33,411 nucleotides of DNA from Spirochaetae bacterium HGW-Spirochaetae-5 (GTDB taxonomy: Bacteria > Spirochaetota > UBA4802 > UBA5550), in contig PGXT01000056.1 of the NCBI GenBank assembly GCA_002839285.1, positions 1 through 33,411 on the forward strand, written 5' to 3'. The notes under the pieces were generated by a model. That model saw nothing but the letters and a program-made list of their open reading frames with translations, had not been told where the DNA came from and made no database searches. The stretch's first letter is position 1. Each line of letters starts with the position of its first letter. Below, piece after piece: positions 1-7,325 of the stretch. The position numbers and the translations under genes were made by a program.

Positions 1-286
1 AATCTTTGATCTGACGTTCAATCTCCTGCCAGCTCATTCCGTAATGGGTATAATTTTTATAAGGGAAACGGATTCCCGGATCTGAATTATTTATGTACGG
101 TTTAAGATAGCTGAATTCTGCCGGGAGTTCCATTACACTTTTTTTTCCGCTGTGGCAGTTCAGCAGAACAGGTTTGAATCCCCCCTTTATCAAAGCTGAA
201 GCTATATAGAGGAGTCCCAATGGCTGACGGCGGATTCCCGTAACATAGAAATCTTCAATTGGAGGATTTATTAATGTTATTTTCAT
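1..286 (-). CDS. B12-binding-domain radical SAM protein, N-terminal part (runs off left edge)
   Basis: The minus strand encodes 95 codons from an ATG at 286 with no stop before the window edge, so only the N-terminus is present. It opens with a hydrophobic strand followed by NPP (ITLINPPI), then RRQPLGLLYIASALIKGG. This is the usual start of the cobalamin-binding Rossmann domain that precedes the radical SAM domain in methyltransferase/cyclase-like enzymes. The C-x3-C-x2-C cluster motif would lie beyond the edge and cannot be checked. The ribosome site is weak (AAAG about 8 bases before the ATG). It lies downstream of the DMT transporter on the same strand and may be cotranscribed with it. 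The exact reaction cannot be inferred. Confidence 0.7.
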   Translation of the reverse strand, partial: MKITLINPPIEDFYVTGIRRQPLGLLYIASALIKGGFKPVLLNCHSGKKSVMELPAEFSYLKPYINNSDPGIRFPYKNYTHYGMSWQEIERQIKD

Positions 287-359
287 ATTATCTTTACTCT
301 GTATTTATTCAGCATTAACTTAAAGGGAAGTCAACATCTTTAAAAAAGTATGCGGCTCT

Positions 360-621
360 TTAATGTTTATGCCTGTGATGCATATCGGGCCAGTGAGGAT
401 GAGCATGTTCATCCTCTTCATGTGTATGAATATGTTCATGATAGGATACTTTTTCTTCGTGAGGATGATTATGATGCAGATCATCATGTCTGTGAAAATG
501 AATATGCTCGGTTTCATGATGGTGATGATGATGTTCATGTTTTTCAAACATAAAAAATATTATTGATACAGTAAATAATGCAAAAGAGATAATCTGTAGA
601 GAGCTTATGCTTTCAGACAGA
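360..621 (-). pseudogene. Displaced C-terminal end of the DMT transporter: last membrane helix plus histidine-rich tail
   Basis: This is the continuation of the transporter gene at 605-1387, in a frame offset by one base. Reading from the T-run at 621-624 in this frame gives a hydrophobic helix (LQIISFALFTVSIIFFMFEK) that matches the missing last membrane span. It then enters a tail of 63 residues (from the Met at 551) of which 26 are histidine, ending in HRHKH and a TAA at 360-362. The tail is also rich in Glu and Asp (HxH, HHNH, DDLHH patterns), typical of a flexible cytoplasmic segment that binds Zn, Ni or Co. Some EamA/DMT transporters are known to carry such tails. The segment has no ribosome site of its own and is unlikely to be a separate gene. 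Confidence 0.7.
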
Positions 622-1387
622 AAACTCCGAAAAATGGAGCACTGGAAAAAATTATCTGGCTCCTGATCGCACCGAGTTTCTGAGCTGAAATTATATACAG
701 AACAATACTCAATCCGTAGGAAACACTACCTAAAATTACTGCATATATAATTAACTCGGTTCCCGGAGTACTGCCCGAAAAATAGTAACCCGCTGCAGTA
801 TTAACAATACCGGCAGATAGTCCCTTAATAAATGTACTCTGCACCGCCGATATCCCGTCAATGAGAGCTGTAAAATGATTATCAAAACCCCAGCATATAC
901 ATGCCGAGCCCACCAGTACCGCGGAGAGCACACCAGAATGCCCCTCATTTACCGTAAGTATAAGACCTGAAATAAGAGCAAAGACCACGCCAGCCCACCC
1001 CTTTACCCCGAGAAAATCTTTAAAAAAAAGAAATCCCAGAAGAGCGGTCGCAGCCAGTTCAAGATTAAGCCACAGAGAAACAGATGAAGCAGATGCGTAC
1101 TTCAGTCCGGTTAATATCAATACAGGACCAAGAACTCCCCCCAGAAGAACTGAACCTGATAATCTGATCCTGTTATTCCGGTTCATATTGAGCAGATGAG
1201 GCAGTTCTTTCCGGATCAGAATTACCGGCAGTAATCCCATTGACGCGCCGAGATATAAAAGACCTGCCAGAAAAACAGGGTTAATATCATTCAGCAGAAT
1301 TTTATTAAACGGGGTATTAATGCCGAACAGAGCTGCTGAGGACAGAGCCACAATCATGGCGGAATATTTTATTATTATCGTTTTCAT
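605..1387 (-). CDS. EamA/DMT-family membrane transporter, truncated by frameshift
   Basis: This encodes an inner-membrane drug/metabolite transporter of the EamA family. As written it has 260 residues from the ATG at 1387, which has GGA about 10 bases upstream. An in-frame ATG at 1444 lacks a ribosome site. The two EamA halves are visible: the first begins ALSSAALFGINTPFNKILL and closes with LNLELAATALLGFLFFKD, the second begins SACICWGFDNHFTALIDG. The reading ends abruptly at FFGVFCLKA, inside the second half and before the last helix. Adding one T to the run at 621-624 restores APFFGVFLSES and joins the helix and histidine-rich tail down to 360, giving about 342 residues. The substrate is unknown; the tail suggests a metal-linked role. 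The cause may be a sequencing error, a real mutation or a phase-variable tract. Confidence 0.8.
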   Translation of the reverse strand: MKTIIIKYSAMIVALSSAALFGINTPFNKILLNDINPVFLAGLLYLGASMGLLPVILIRKELPHLLNMNRNNRIRLSGSVLLGGVLGPVLILTGLKYASASSVSLWLNLELAATALLGFLFFKDFLGVKGWAGVVFALISGLILTVNEGHSGVLSAVLVGSACICWGFDNHFTALIDGISAVQSTFIKGLSAGIVNTAAGYYFSGSTPGTELIIYAVILGSVSYGLSIVLYIISAQKLGAIRSQIIFSSAPFFGVFCLKA

Positions 1388-1612
1388 TATATTATTCCAT
1401 ATATTATAAATGCAAATAAAGAATTGAATGGGGATTAAATTCAATAATTATTTTAAATAGCGGTTCTGCTTTCCACAGCAGAGAATTATTTTCAAAGAAT
1501 GACTGTCTCATATTATCAGAAGCAAAAAAAAGATGAAAAGTATCAATATTAACAGTAAATTCTTCAAATGATTCTAATAATAGATTTTTTGAATAATTAA
1601 AGAGGTTTAAAA

Positions 1613-1969
1613 ATGCCCCATATAGTTCTTGAAAATACCAGTGCAGTAAAAGATGCCTTTAATGCCATTACACCCTTCGCTGAAAAAACAGAAAAAGGGA
1701 TGCTCAAGGTAATTGATAAATTTTTAAATTCATCTGAGCAGGTTGTATTAATTGAAGCTCTTGCTATCGAAAACGGAAAGAATCAGAATTTTTTCATACA
1801 GATCTCCCGGAAAGAATCCAGTCTTACAGTAAGGCTTCTTCCGATGACCGATCCGGAAAAAACCGACGGTGTTAAAACCATCATGGCAAAAATAGCAAAG
1901 CAGATTAAGGATAGAGATACAAATATCTTATACGGCAAGACCAATCTTCAGGATTTCCTGATAGATTAA
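1613..1969 (+). CDS. Hypothetical 118-residue protein
   Basis: This is a small soluble, probably cytoplasmic protein with no signal peptide or membrane span. The ATG is preceded by GAGG at a suitable distance (AAAGAGGTTTAAAA). The sequence alternates helical stretches (DAFNAITPFAEKTEKGMLKVIDKFL) with a central two-strand segment (QVVLIEALAIENGKNQNFFIQIS and SLTVRLLPMTD) and a lysine-rich C-terminal helix. I recognise no family. Its stop codon overlaps that of the convergent YqaA-like gene by four bases. It is divergent from the DMT transporter with about 225 bases between starts. Confidence 0.7.
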   Translation: MPHIVLENTSAVKDAFNAITPFAEKTEKGMLKVIDKFLNSSEQVVLIEALAIENGKNQNFFIQISRKESSLTVRLLPMTDPEKTDGVKTIMAKIAKQIKDRDTNILYGKTNLQDFLID

Positions 1970-2412
1970 ATATCAATCACCTTTATCGTAATAAGCCCTA
2001 AAGCAAGGTATCTTGAAAACTTACCTGCGAACATAAATATAAACACCTTCCAGACAGGGGCTCTCATAAATCCTAATGCTACGGCAAGCGGATCCCCAAT
2101 AACAGGGAGCCAGCATAGAAGAGAAGCAAGAGCTATACGGTCTTTAATTTTTAAATGGAGAGATTTTACTTTTTCAATATTTACATTCATATATTTTTCC
2201 AGCCATTCCCATTTTACGAGATAACCAAGAAGATAACTGCTCATACCTCCAAGGGTATTTCCTGCCGAAGCTGAAATCAGACAGAGTGTAAAATCATAAT
2301 TCCCGTAGAGCATTGTACTGAATAAAACTTCTGATCCTAATGGAAGAACTGTTGCAGCAAGGAACCCTGCAGTAAAAAGACCCAGATAACCCGGGTCAAG
2401 CAACTCTATCAT
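1966..2412 (-). CDS. YqaA/DedA-like small membrane protein
   Basis: This is a 148-residue integral membrane protein of the VTT (SNARE-associated/DedA) group, closest in size and layout to YqaA. The N-terminal half holds GLFTAGFLAATVLPLGSEV and an SASAGNTLGGMSSYLLGY segment. That matches the family's short re-entrant helix and G-N-x-x-G motif. The second half has LLCWLPVIGDPLAVALGFMR, the conserved P-x-x-G-D-P stretch of the YqaA branch, followed by a final membrane helix. The start ATG is preceded by GCAGG. Members are linked to lipid scrambling or membrane homeostasis, but no role is established for this branch. Confidence 0.8.
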   Translation of the reverse strand: MIELLDPGYLGLFTAGFLAATVLPLGSEVLFSTMLYGNYDFTLCLISASAGNTLGGMSSYLLGYLVKWEWLEKYMNVNIEKVKSLHLKIKDRIALASLLCWLPVIGDPLAVALGFMRAPVWKVFIFMFAGKFSRYLALGLITIKVIDI

Positions 2413-2469
2413 TAATAAAACCTGCTGATATAATAATTAAAATTTTCCTGATAAAAATATCATGATACA

Positions 2470-2886
2470 TCAATAACGCACATCGAGATCATCGGCATCT
2501 AGATGAATTGTATGACACTTCATCTGCAGTAAAGATTTTTTTTCGTTGAAATACCATGAAGATTCAATTTTGTTCACTGCGGCAACAGTCAGGAGCCACT
2601 CCTCCTCATGCGGATGAATCTGTTTATCAGAGGAGGCAAGAACAAGTCCGTCTTTAATAAATTTTTCAGCAAGCTCATTTGATGAAAAAACCGGAGGTTC
2701 CTCAGATATATATTTATTCCCGATAATTTCATTTATGGCATCTTCAATAAAGCCCTTTTCAAAACCCAGAGCCTTCCCTATCCGGGTTATAATGACATGT
2801 TCAGGTTCTGAAATTTTATTATCTTTACGGACAAGGAGAAGCATACCTTTAAAATAATTACTGCCGTCTATAACTGGAATTTTCAT
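2470..2886 (-). CDS. TerB-like helical protein
   Basis: This is a soluble protein of 138 residues. The start chosen is the ATG at 2886 because GAGGGG lies four bases before it; an in-frame ATG at 2943 adds 19 residues and has no such site. The sequence reads as a bundle of helices: YFKGMLLLVRKDNKISEPE, HVIITRIGKALGFEKGFIE and EEEWLLTVAAVNKIE. The spacing of acidic residues after the first helix resembles TerB/tellurite-resistance folds (for example DNKISEPE). It lies downstream of a PilZ protein on the same strand, so the pair may act together, but no function is known. The family call is by eye only. Confidence 0.6.
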   Translation of the reverse strand: MKIPVIDGSNYFKGMLLLVRKDNKISEPEHVIITRIGKALGFEKGFIEDAINEIIGNKYISEEPPVFSSNELAEKFIKDGLVLASSDKQIHPHEEEWLLTVAAVNKIESSWYFNEKKSLLQMKCHTIHLDADDLDVRY

Positions 2887-3060
2887 ATTACCCCTCAATG
2901 TTTTTACACTTTCACAAAACTGCTGTAAATTCAGAACATACACACCGGTATTATACTTTTAATTATTACCCGATGAAAAATATTTCTAAAAGTTATTCTG
3001 AATTTATAATCTGTCAAAATCGAAACATGGAAGTTACAGTATTAATTTATTCACCCCTTA

Positions 3061-3411
3061 TTATCTGGATTTTTCATATTCCTTTACTGCATTAGAATTG
3101 CCCGCGTCATTAAAATCAATAATATTCTTCAAGTGAATGAACGAGTCAAATTCAATTTCTTTAAAGATTACCGCAACTCCCTTTGACTCTTTCCTTGAAA
3201 CTACACCATTAATTTTAAGCGTCAACTCAGATGTGGAACCCGAAAGGTAAATCGAAACCTCCACGGCAGTATCAACCGGTATGTTTTCTGAAGTATTCAT
3301 AAACATACCGCTGGTGCTCAGATTTTCAACATCCCCGTTAACAGTTACTCCATCATACTCAAGCGAAGCATTTACATGAAATACAACTCTTGATTTATTC
3401 CTTTCATTCAT
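3061..3411 (-). CDS. PilZ domain protein (probable c-di-GMP receptor)
   Basis: This 116-residue protein consists almost entirely of one PilZ beta-barrel. Near the N-terminus is a basic NERNKSRV stretch, a plausible match to the RxxxR c-di-GMP-binding arm. The second motif, D/N-x-S-x-x-G, appears as DVENLSTSGMFM at about residues 27-38. The rest (VSIYLSG, LTLKINGVVSRKES, GVAVIFKEI) gives the remaining barrel strands. PilZ proteins of this size usually bind cyclic di-GMP and pass the signal to a partner. The gene precedes the TerB-like gene. GAGGAG lies about 11 bases ahead of the ATG. The first motif has a single clear arginine pair, so ligand binding is likely but not certain. Confidence 0.85.
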   Translation of the reverse strand: MNERNKSRVVFHVNASLEYDGVTVNGDVENLSTSGMFMNTSENIPVDTAVEVSIYLSGSTSELTLKINGVVSRKESKGVAVIFKEIEFDSFIHLKNIIDFNDAGNSNAVKEYEKSR

Positions 3412-3451
3412 AAAATTTCATCTCCTCATGCATAAACACTTATATATCAAT

Positions 3452-3480
3452 ACTGTAATAAATGTATCAGAATTTATCAA
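3452..3480 (-). promoter_or_regulatory. Possible sigma70 promoter of the PilZ gene
   Basis: On the minus strand TTGATA (3475-3480) is followed after 17 bases by TACAGT (3452-3457), about 40 bases upstream of the PilZ start. The -10 match is only moderate. Confidence 0.35.
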
Positions 3481-3674
3481 GCAGTGGTGTCTTTTTTTCA
3501 TTTAATCTTTTTGCTGGTTACCTGGAGATTATTGTAAGTTTAGTATCATGGTGAAAGATTGTTTTTTATAAGGTTTTTTATATGGCTTTTAGATTATACT
3601 TTCAAGTAAGAAATATAACCGTTTATCCCCTGGAAATTTCAATGCTTTAAACAATAGCAGGAAGTAATCAAAAT

Positions 3675-3706
3675 TATAATATAAAAAGACCCGTTTAAAG
3701 GTCTTT
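3675..3706 (-). terminator. Rho-independent terminator after the ankyrin lipoprotein gene
   Basis: On the minus strand AAAGACC and GGTCTTT form a perfect 7 bp stem (3685-3691 with 3700-3706) around an 8-base loop. A T-rich stretch follows. It begins about 18 bases after the stop of the ankyrin gene. Confidence 0.7.
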
Positions 3707-3724
3707 CAATATTATTTATAAAGA

Positions 3725-4219
3725 TTATTTCGCTCCGGCTTTTTTCAGAATCTCAATTAACTCAGGCCATGTTGTAGAAGTTGGAGAATCTTTCGCCCAT
3801 CCTTCAACTCTCTGAAGTGGTGTTCCATATCCGCCGTCAAAATTAACATCAGCCTTCTTTTCAATAAGAAGCTTAACTACATCAGTACGTCCCCCAAGGA
3901 GAGCACCGCTTAATGCAGTACTTTTCCCGGAAGTTTTCTGATTAACATCAACACCCTTATCGAGAAGAAATTTAACGACTTCGATTTTCCCGCTGTTTGC
4001 TGCAGTTACAAGAGCTGTTGTGTCATAATTAGCCTTACTCTCGCCATTTATGTCTGCGCCCTCATCATACAGCTTTTTCACTTTTTCAAGATCACCGTCA
4101 TATGCTGCTTTTACAAACTGATCGGTTAACGCAGGATTTATTGTCCGTTTGCACCCGTTAAATCCGATAACTCCGGCGATAAGAATAAAAATTACACCAT
4201 AAACTCTGAAATTCCTCAT
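3725..4219 (-). CDS. Ankyrin-repeat lipoprotein
   Basis: This is a 164-residue exported lipoprotein. Residues 1-22 form a basic start plus hydrophobic core, and the lipobox GFNGC places the lipidated cysteine at residue 23. After a short linker come about four ankyrin repeats: LTDQFVKAAYDGDLEKVKKL, TALVTAANSGKIEVVKFLLD with GVDVNQ, TALSGALLGGRTDVVKLLIE with KADVNF, and a degenerate last one ending ELIEILKKAGAK. Such proteins act as binding scaffolds in the periplasm or at the membrane; the partner is unknown. AAAGGAGC lies 3-4 bases before the ATG, and a hairpin terminator follows the stop. It looks like a single-gene unit. Confidence 0.85.
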   Translation of the reverse strand: MRNFRVYGVIFILIAGVIGFNGCKRTINPALTDQFVKAAYDGDLEKVKKLYDEGADINGESKANYDTTALVTAANSGKIEVVKFLLDKGVDVNQKTSGKSTALSGALLGGRTDVVKLLIEKKADVNFDGGYGTPLQRVEGWAKDSPTSTTWPELIEILKKAGAK

Positions 4220-4290
4220 GTGATGCTCCTTTGTATTATTTACTTATGGTGAAGTATACAAAGAATATCTGTTAATTACAAAAAAAATAC

Positions 4291-4806
4291 TTAAAAATCA
4301 AAATGTTTTCTATCCCCCTTCTTCCAGAACTCAAATCTCTTTGCTGCCAGTTCAGATGCATCTCTGCTCCGCTGTTCTTTATTATGTATGTCCGGGAAAT
4401 TCTGCAGAAACTGATCAAGATTATCAGCCACCGCATAAACACGCGGTCCCTCAAAATCGAAAATCAGAACAGGCATCATCTCTTCAGAACTGTCCCAGAC
4501 AAGAAATCCCTTCGATTCAGGAACTTCGGGGTGATCATAAATTGCCAATGGGATATAAGTATTAAACTCAGCTGTCCAGATCTCCTTAATATTATTAATC
4601 CCCTGGGATTTCCCCAGTTCAATTACATCTGTAAGGAGTTCATCAACAAAATGAAGATGAAAGAGTCCGCTGATAAATCCTGTAAAGAGCGCCTGATTCT
4701 CTTCAAACTGTTCATACTCCTTCTCTTTAATAAACTGTTCATATCTTGCGGGGAGAGTAACTTTATAACTCTTTGTTATTTTTGATAAAAATATATTTTC
4801 GTCCAT
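4291..4806 (-). CDS. SUKH (SMI1/KNR4)-like protein
   Basis: This is a cytoplasmic protein of 171 residues from the ATG at 4806. I prefer this to the in-frame ATG at 4815 because AAAAGG sits directly against the latter but 8-9 bases before the former. The order of elements fits the SUKH fold: an N-terminal helix (LPARYEQFIKEKEYEQF), a central strand/helix (SQGINNIKEIW), the hallmark YIPLAIYDHPE and GFLVWDSSEE, then PVLIFDFEG and the closing helix ADNLDQFLQNF. SUKH proteins often serve as immunity proteins to contact-dependent toxins. No toxin gene is visible next to it, so that role is only a possibility. Family assignment is by pattern. Confidence 0.65.
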   Translation of the reverse strand: MDENIFLSKITKSYKVTLPARYEQFIKEKEYEQFEENQALFTGFISGLFHLHFVDELLTDVIELGKSQGINNIKEIWTAEFNTYIPLAIYDHPEVPESKGFLVWDSSEEMMPVLIFDFEGPRVYAVADNLDQFLQNFPDIHNKEQRSRDASELAAKRFEFWKKGDRKHFDF

Positions 4807-4855
4807 TTTATACATCCTTTTGTTTTATTAATCAGTCTTTTCATATTATCCTATT

Positions 4856-4996
4856 TATAGCATTTTACGATTGAAATAGTACTAACTTCAGGCTTTGACT
4901 CCGCTCAGCCAGCGTTAAATTACGCTCCCTGCTTGTATTGAGCTTGTCGAAATGAGCGGAGTCGAAGGGCTAATTGTACTGATTCATTCGTTAACC
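4856..4996. repeat. Copy A of a ~141 bp imperfect palindromic repeat
   Basis: This aligns without gaps to the block at 6302-6442 and differs at only about one position in ten. It contains a long inner inverted repeat: GACTCCGCTCA (4898-4908) pairs with TGAGCGGAGTC (about 4953-4963). It also contains a small nested stem (AGCG...CGCT). Its outer ends are related to each other as an imperfect inverted repeat. It does not code for protein. It may be a MITE-like or REP-like element and lies just downstream of chrA. Confidence 0.75.
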
Positions 4997-5067
4997 TCTT
5001 TTATTTATTCAAAAGCAATAAGCTCTCCGGATTATAGAAAAGAATAAATGACGACCTTAACCGACCG

Positions 5068-6273
5068 TCAGAATTTAAAAAATTCCAGAATCATTCCCCC
5101 TGCCGCTCCGGCTATTACAATAATCCATGGAGGTAACTTAATAAAAACCAGCATCATAAACAACAGAACTGTCAGTGCAAGATCATACTCCGATTTAACA
5201 GCCGAAATCCATACAGGATTATACAGAGCAGCTAAGAGTATTCCGATAACAGCAGCATTAACACCTGTAAGTGCCCCCTGTATTTTAGGACTGTTACGAA
5301 GCACATTCCAGAAAGGGAGTGTTCCGATAATTAGAAGATAAGCCGGAAGAAAGATCGCAAAAAGAGCGAGCAAGGCCCCCTTCAACCCGCCGATCATTGC
5401 TCCCAGATATGCGGCAAATGTAAAGAGAGGACCCGGTACACCCTGCGCAGCTCCATACCCTGCAAGAAAAAGATCTTTGTCAACCCATCCCGTAGGAACA
5501 ACCTCATGTTCAAGAAGAGGAAGTACAACATGACCCCCTCCGAAAACAAGCGAACCGGAACGGTAAAAACTATCTGCAACTGCAATCATATGATTATTTG
5601 TTAAATTACGAACTATCGGCAGTGCGGCGAGCAGAATAAAAAATGCCGCGAGACATAGAAGAGCAAATCTCCGGCTGACCTGAACCCTGATCTTTGTAAC
5701 TTCGGGAACCTCATGTTTCCTGTAAAATATCAAGCCGGTAATACCTGCCGCGGCGATTATAATAATCTGATTAAACGCAGACTGCCAAAACAGCAATATT
5801 ATAAAAACTCCAACTGCTATTACTGCCTTAAGTTTATCTGTAATTATTTTCTGCCACATGGTAAGAATAGCCTGAGCAACTATCGCAACCGCAACAATCT
5901 TAAGTCCATGAAGCCAGCCTGAATCTATAATATCAAATCCCTGAAGAACAAAGGCGAATAGTATCATCATTACAGCAGAAGGAAGAGTAAAACCGAACCA
6001 GGCTGCAATCCCTCCGGGTACACCTGCACGGATAGTACCTATTCCAATACCTATCTGACTGCTTGCCGGTCCTGGAAGAAACTGGCATAGAGCAACAAGA
6101 TCAAGATAACTCCGTTCATCAATCCATTTCCTTTTATCAACATACTCATTGTGGTAATATCCCAGATGCGCAATGGGCCCGCCGAAAGATGTTAAACCGA
6201 GTTTCAAAGAGACCAGAAGTACTTCCAATACAGCTTTAAATCCGGTTTTTGCTGTTATGATTTTTTCTGTCAT
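5068..6273 (-). CDS. chrA: Chromate transporter, long-chain CHR family
   Basis: This is an inner-membrane protein of 401 residues with two homologous CHR domains, the standard long ChrA form, about 10-12 spans. Domain 1 (about 15-190) has KLGLTSFGGPIAHLGYYHNE and the signature CQFLPGPASSQIGIGIG. Domain 2 (about 205-395) has the parallel GSLVFGGGHVVLPLLEHEVV and AAQGVPGPLFTFAAYLGAMIGG. Family members export chromate by proton-coupled antiport, although many homologues in anaerobes have untested substrates. The ATG has TGAGGTG upstream. Copies of one repeat flank the gene on both sides in the same orientation, so it may be a transferred cassette. No chrB-like regulator is present. Confidence 0.9.
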   Translation of the reverse strand: MTEKIITAKTGFKAVLEVLLVSLKLGLTSFGGPIAHLGYYHNEYVDKRKWIDERSYLDLVALCQFLPGPASSQIGIGIGTIRAGVPGGIAAWFGFTLPSAVMMILFAFVLQGFDIIDSGWLHGLKIVAVAIVAQAILTMWQKIITDKLKAVIAVGVFIILLFWQSAFNQIIIIAAAGITGLIFYRKHEVPEVTKIRVQVSRRFALLCLAAFFILLAALPIVRNLTNNHMIAVADSFYRSGSLVFGGGHVVLPLLEHEVVPTGWVDKDLFLAGYGAAQGVPGPLFTFAAYLGAMIGGLKGALLALFAIFLPAYLLIIGTLPFWNVLRNSPKIQGALTGVNAAVIGILLAALYNPVWISAVKSEYDLALTVLLFMMLVFIKLPPWIIVIAGAAGGMILEFFKF

Positions 6274-6301
6274 AGCACCTCATTGCAGTTTCATTTGATT
6301 C

Positions 6302-6448
6302 TATAGCATTTTTCGATTGAAATAGTACTGACTTCAGGCTTAGACTCCGCCCAGCCAGCATTAAATTATGCTCCCTGCTTATATTGAGCTTGTCGAAATG
6401 AGCGGAGTCTAAGGGCTAATTATACCAGTTCATTCGTTAACCGCTATA
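6302..6448. repeat. Copy B of the ~141 bp imperfect palindromic repeat
   Basis: This is the second copy of the block at 4856-4996, upstream of chrA and in the same orientation. In this copy the palindrome extends to the edges: TATAGC (6302-6307) at the left end and GCTATA (6443-6448) at the right end form short terminal inverted repeats. The internal GACTCCGC/GCGGAGTC stem is retained. No open reading frame lies inside it. Confidence 0.75.
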
Positions 6449-6524
6449 ATTCCCAAATAATAATAGATTATAATAAAATGGTCAAACTAATTTCTCAAAT
6501 GAACATATAGCAGACTCGATTTAT

Positions 6525-7274
6525 TTATTCAGGTAGTGAAATCACCAGTCCGGGGTAAACATATTCTATCTGCTTATGCGAAGGGCCTTTCTGTTTTTTA
6601 ATATGAGTTCCATAAAACATAATTTTCCCCTTACTATGGGGGATCCCTTTTTCAATTAAATCCTCCTCTGACAAATGAATTTTCTGCGGATCCGATGGTT
6701 CTCCATTGAGATCTGTTATTATAATCTGCGGGAACAGTTTTATCTGAGATATCAGTTCATCACTCCAGATAGTGTCAGCAAAATATGAAAAAATTATTCT
6801 ATAATTTTTAAAAAATGAAAATCCGTAAGTCTCTGTAAAATGATTCATGGAGAAGACTTTCAGATAACTATCATTCTCAATATGAATTCTGCCATCAGCT
6901 TCAAGTTCATCAAAAATAAAGTTATCATCAATCCAGCTGTTTACCGGATGATTTTCACTCAATGCAAGTCTGCATATCTCTTTTGATCTATTCTTTATCC
7001 CTGGTGGTCCAAGAATCCTTATTTTAAAATTCATGGACTGTCCGGCTGAATTAAAAAATAAACGGAGTATCAGAAATGGGAGACCGAAGTAGTGATCACC
7101 ATGAAAGTGAGAAATATATATAACACGAATTGCAGACAGATCTGTTTTTTCCCTGAACAGAGAGTTCATTATATCCGGCGGAGTCTCTACCAGAAAATAA
7201 TTATCAGCTATAAATGAATTGTAAGGCAATCCGTCATTTACAGCTCCGCCGTTACCTAATATCCTGATCTGCAT
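6525..7274 (-). CDS. MBL-fold metal-dependent hydrolase
   Basis: This is a cytoplasmic protein of 249 residues with the metallo-beta-lactamase fold. The main metal site SHFHGDH places H56, H58, D60 and H61. Further ligands are likely H145 (SMNHFTETYGF) and D167 (FADTIW), with a late histidine such as H200 or H224. The opening IRILGNGGAVNDGLPYNSF resembles the RNase Z/PhnP-like branch, where a G-S-G-x-A stretch precedes the substrate pocket. The full RNase Z signature is not obvious, so I do not name it rnz. The ATG is preceded by GCAGG. It is upstream of chrA on the same strand, separated by repeat copy B, so it is probably a separate unit. Confidence 0.8.
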   Translation of the reverse strand: MQIRILGNGGAVNDGLPYNSFIADNYFLVETPPDIMNSLFREKTDLSAIRVIYISHFHGDHYFGLPFLILRLFFNSAGQSMNFKIRILGPPGIKNRSKEICRLALSENHPVNSWIDDNFIFDELEADGRIHIENDSYLKVFSMNHFTETYGFSFFKNYRIIFSYFADTIWSDELISQIKLFPQIIITDLNGEPSDPQKIHLSEEDLIEKGIPHSKGKIMFYGTHIKKQKGPSHKQIEYVYPGLVISLPE

Positions 7275-7325
7275 ATTTTTACCTGCTGTTAAGATATTAG
7301 TATTATTTCAGTAATAAATCAATGA

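Larger units (their letters stand above)
3412..3724. other. Intergenic region between PilZ and ankyrin genes
   Basis: This is 313 bases of AT-rich DNA without a credible gene. It contains a possible promoter for the PilZ gene and a hairpin terminator for the ankyrin gene, listed separately. I see nothing else in it. Confidence 0.6.

Noticed and set aside
320-566. Several overlapping open frames on both strands
   Set aside because: They are by-products of the repetitive CAT/GAT-rich DNA that encodes the histidine-rich tail; only the minus frame ending at 360 continues the transporter.
615-640. Programmed -1 ribosomal frameshift in the DMT gene
   Set aside because: The required offset is right, but GTTTTC is not a good slippery heptamer and no clear downstream stem was seen. 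An indel is simpler.
4303-4785. 160-codon open frame on the plus strand
   Set aside because: It is antisense to the SUKH-like gene, has a cysteine-rich, low-quality composition and no ribosome site.
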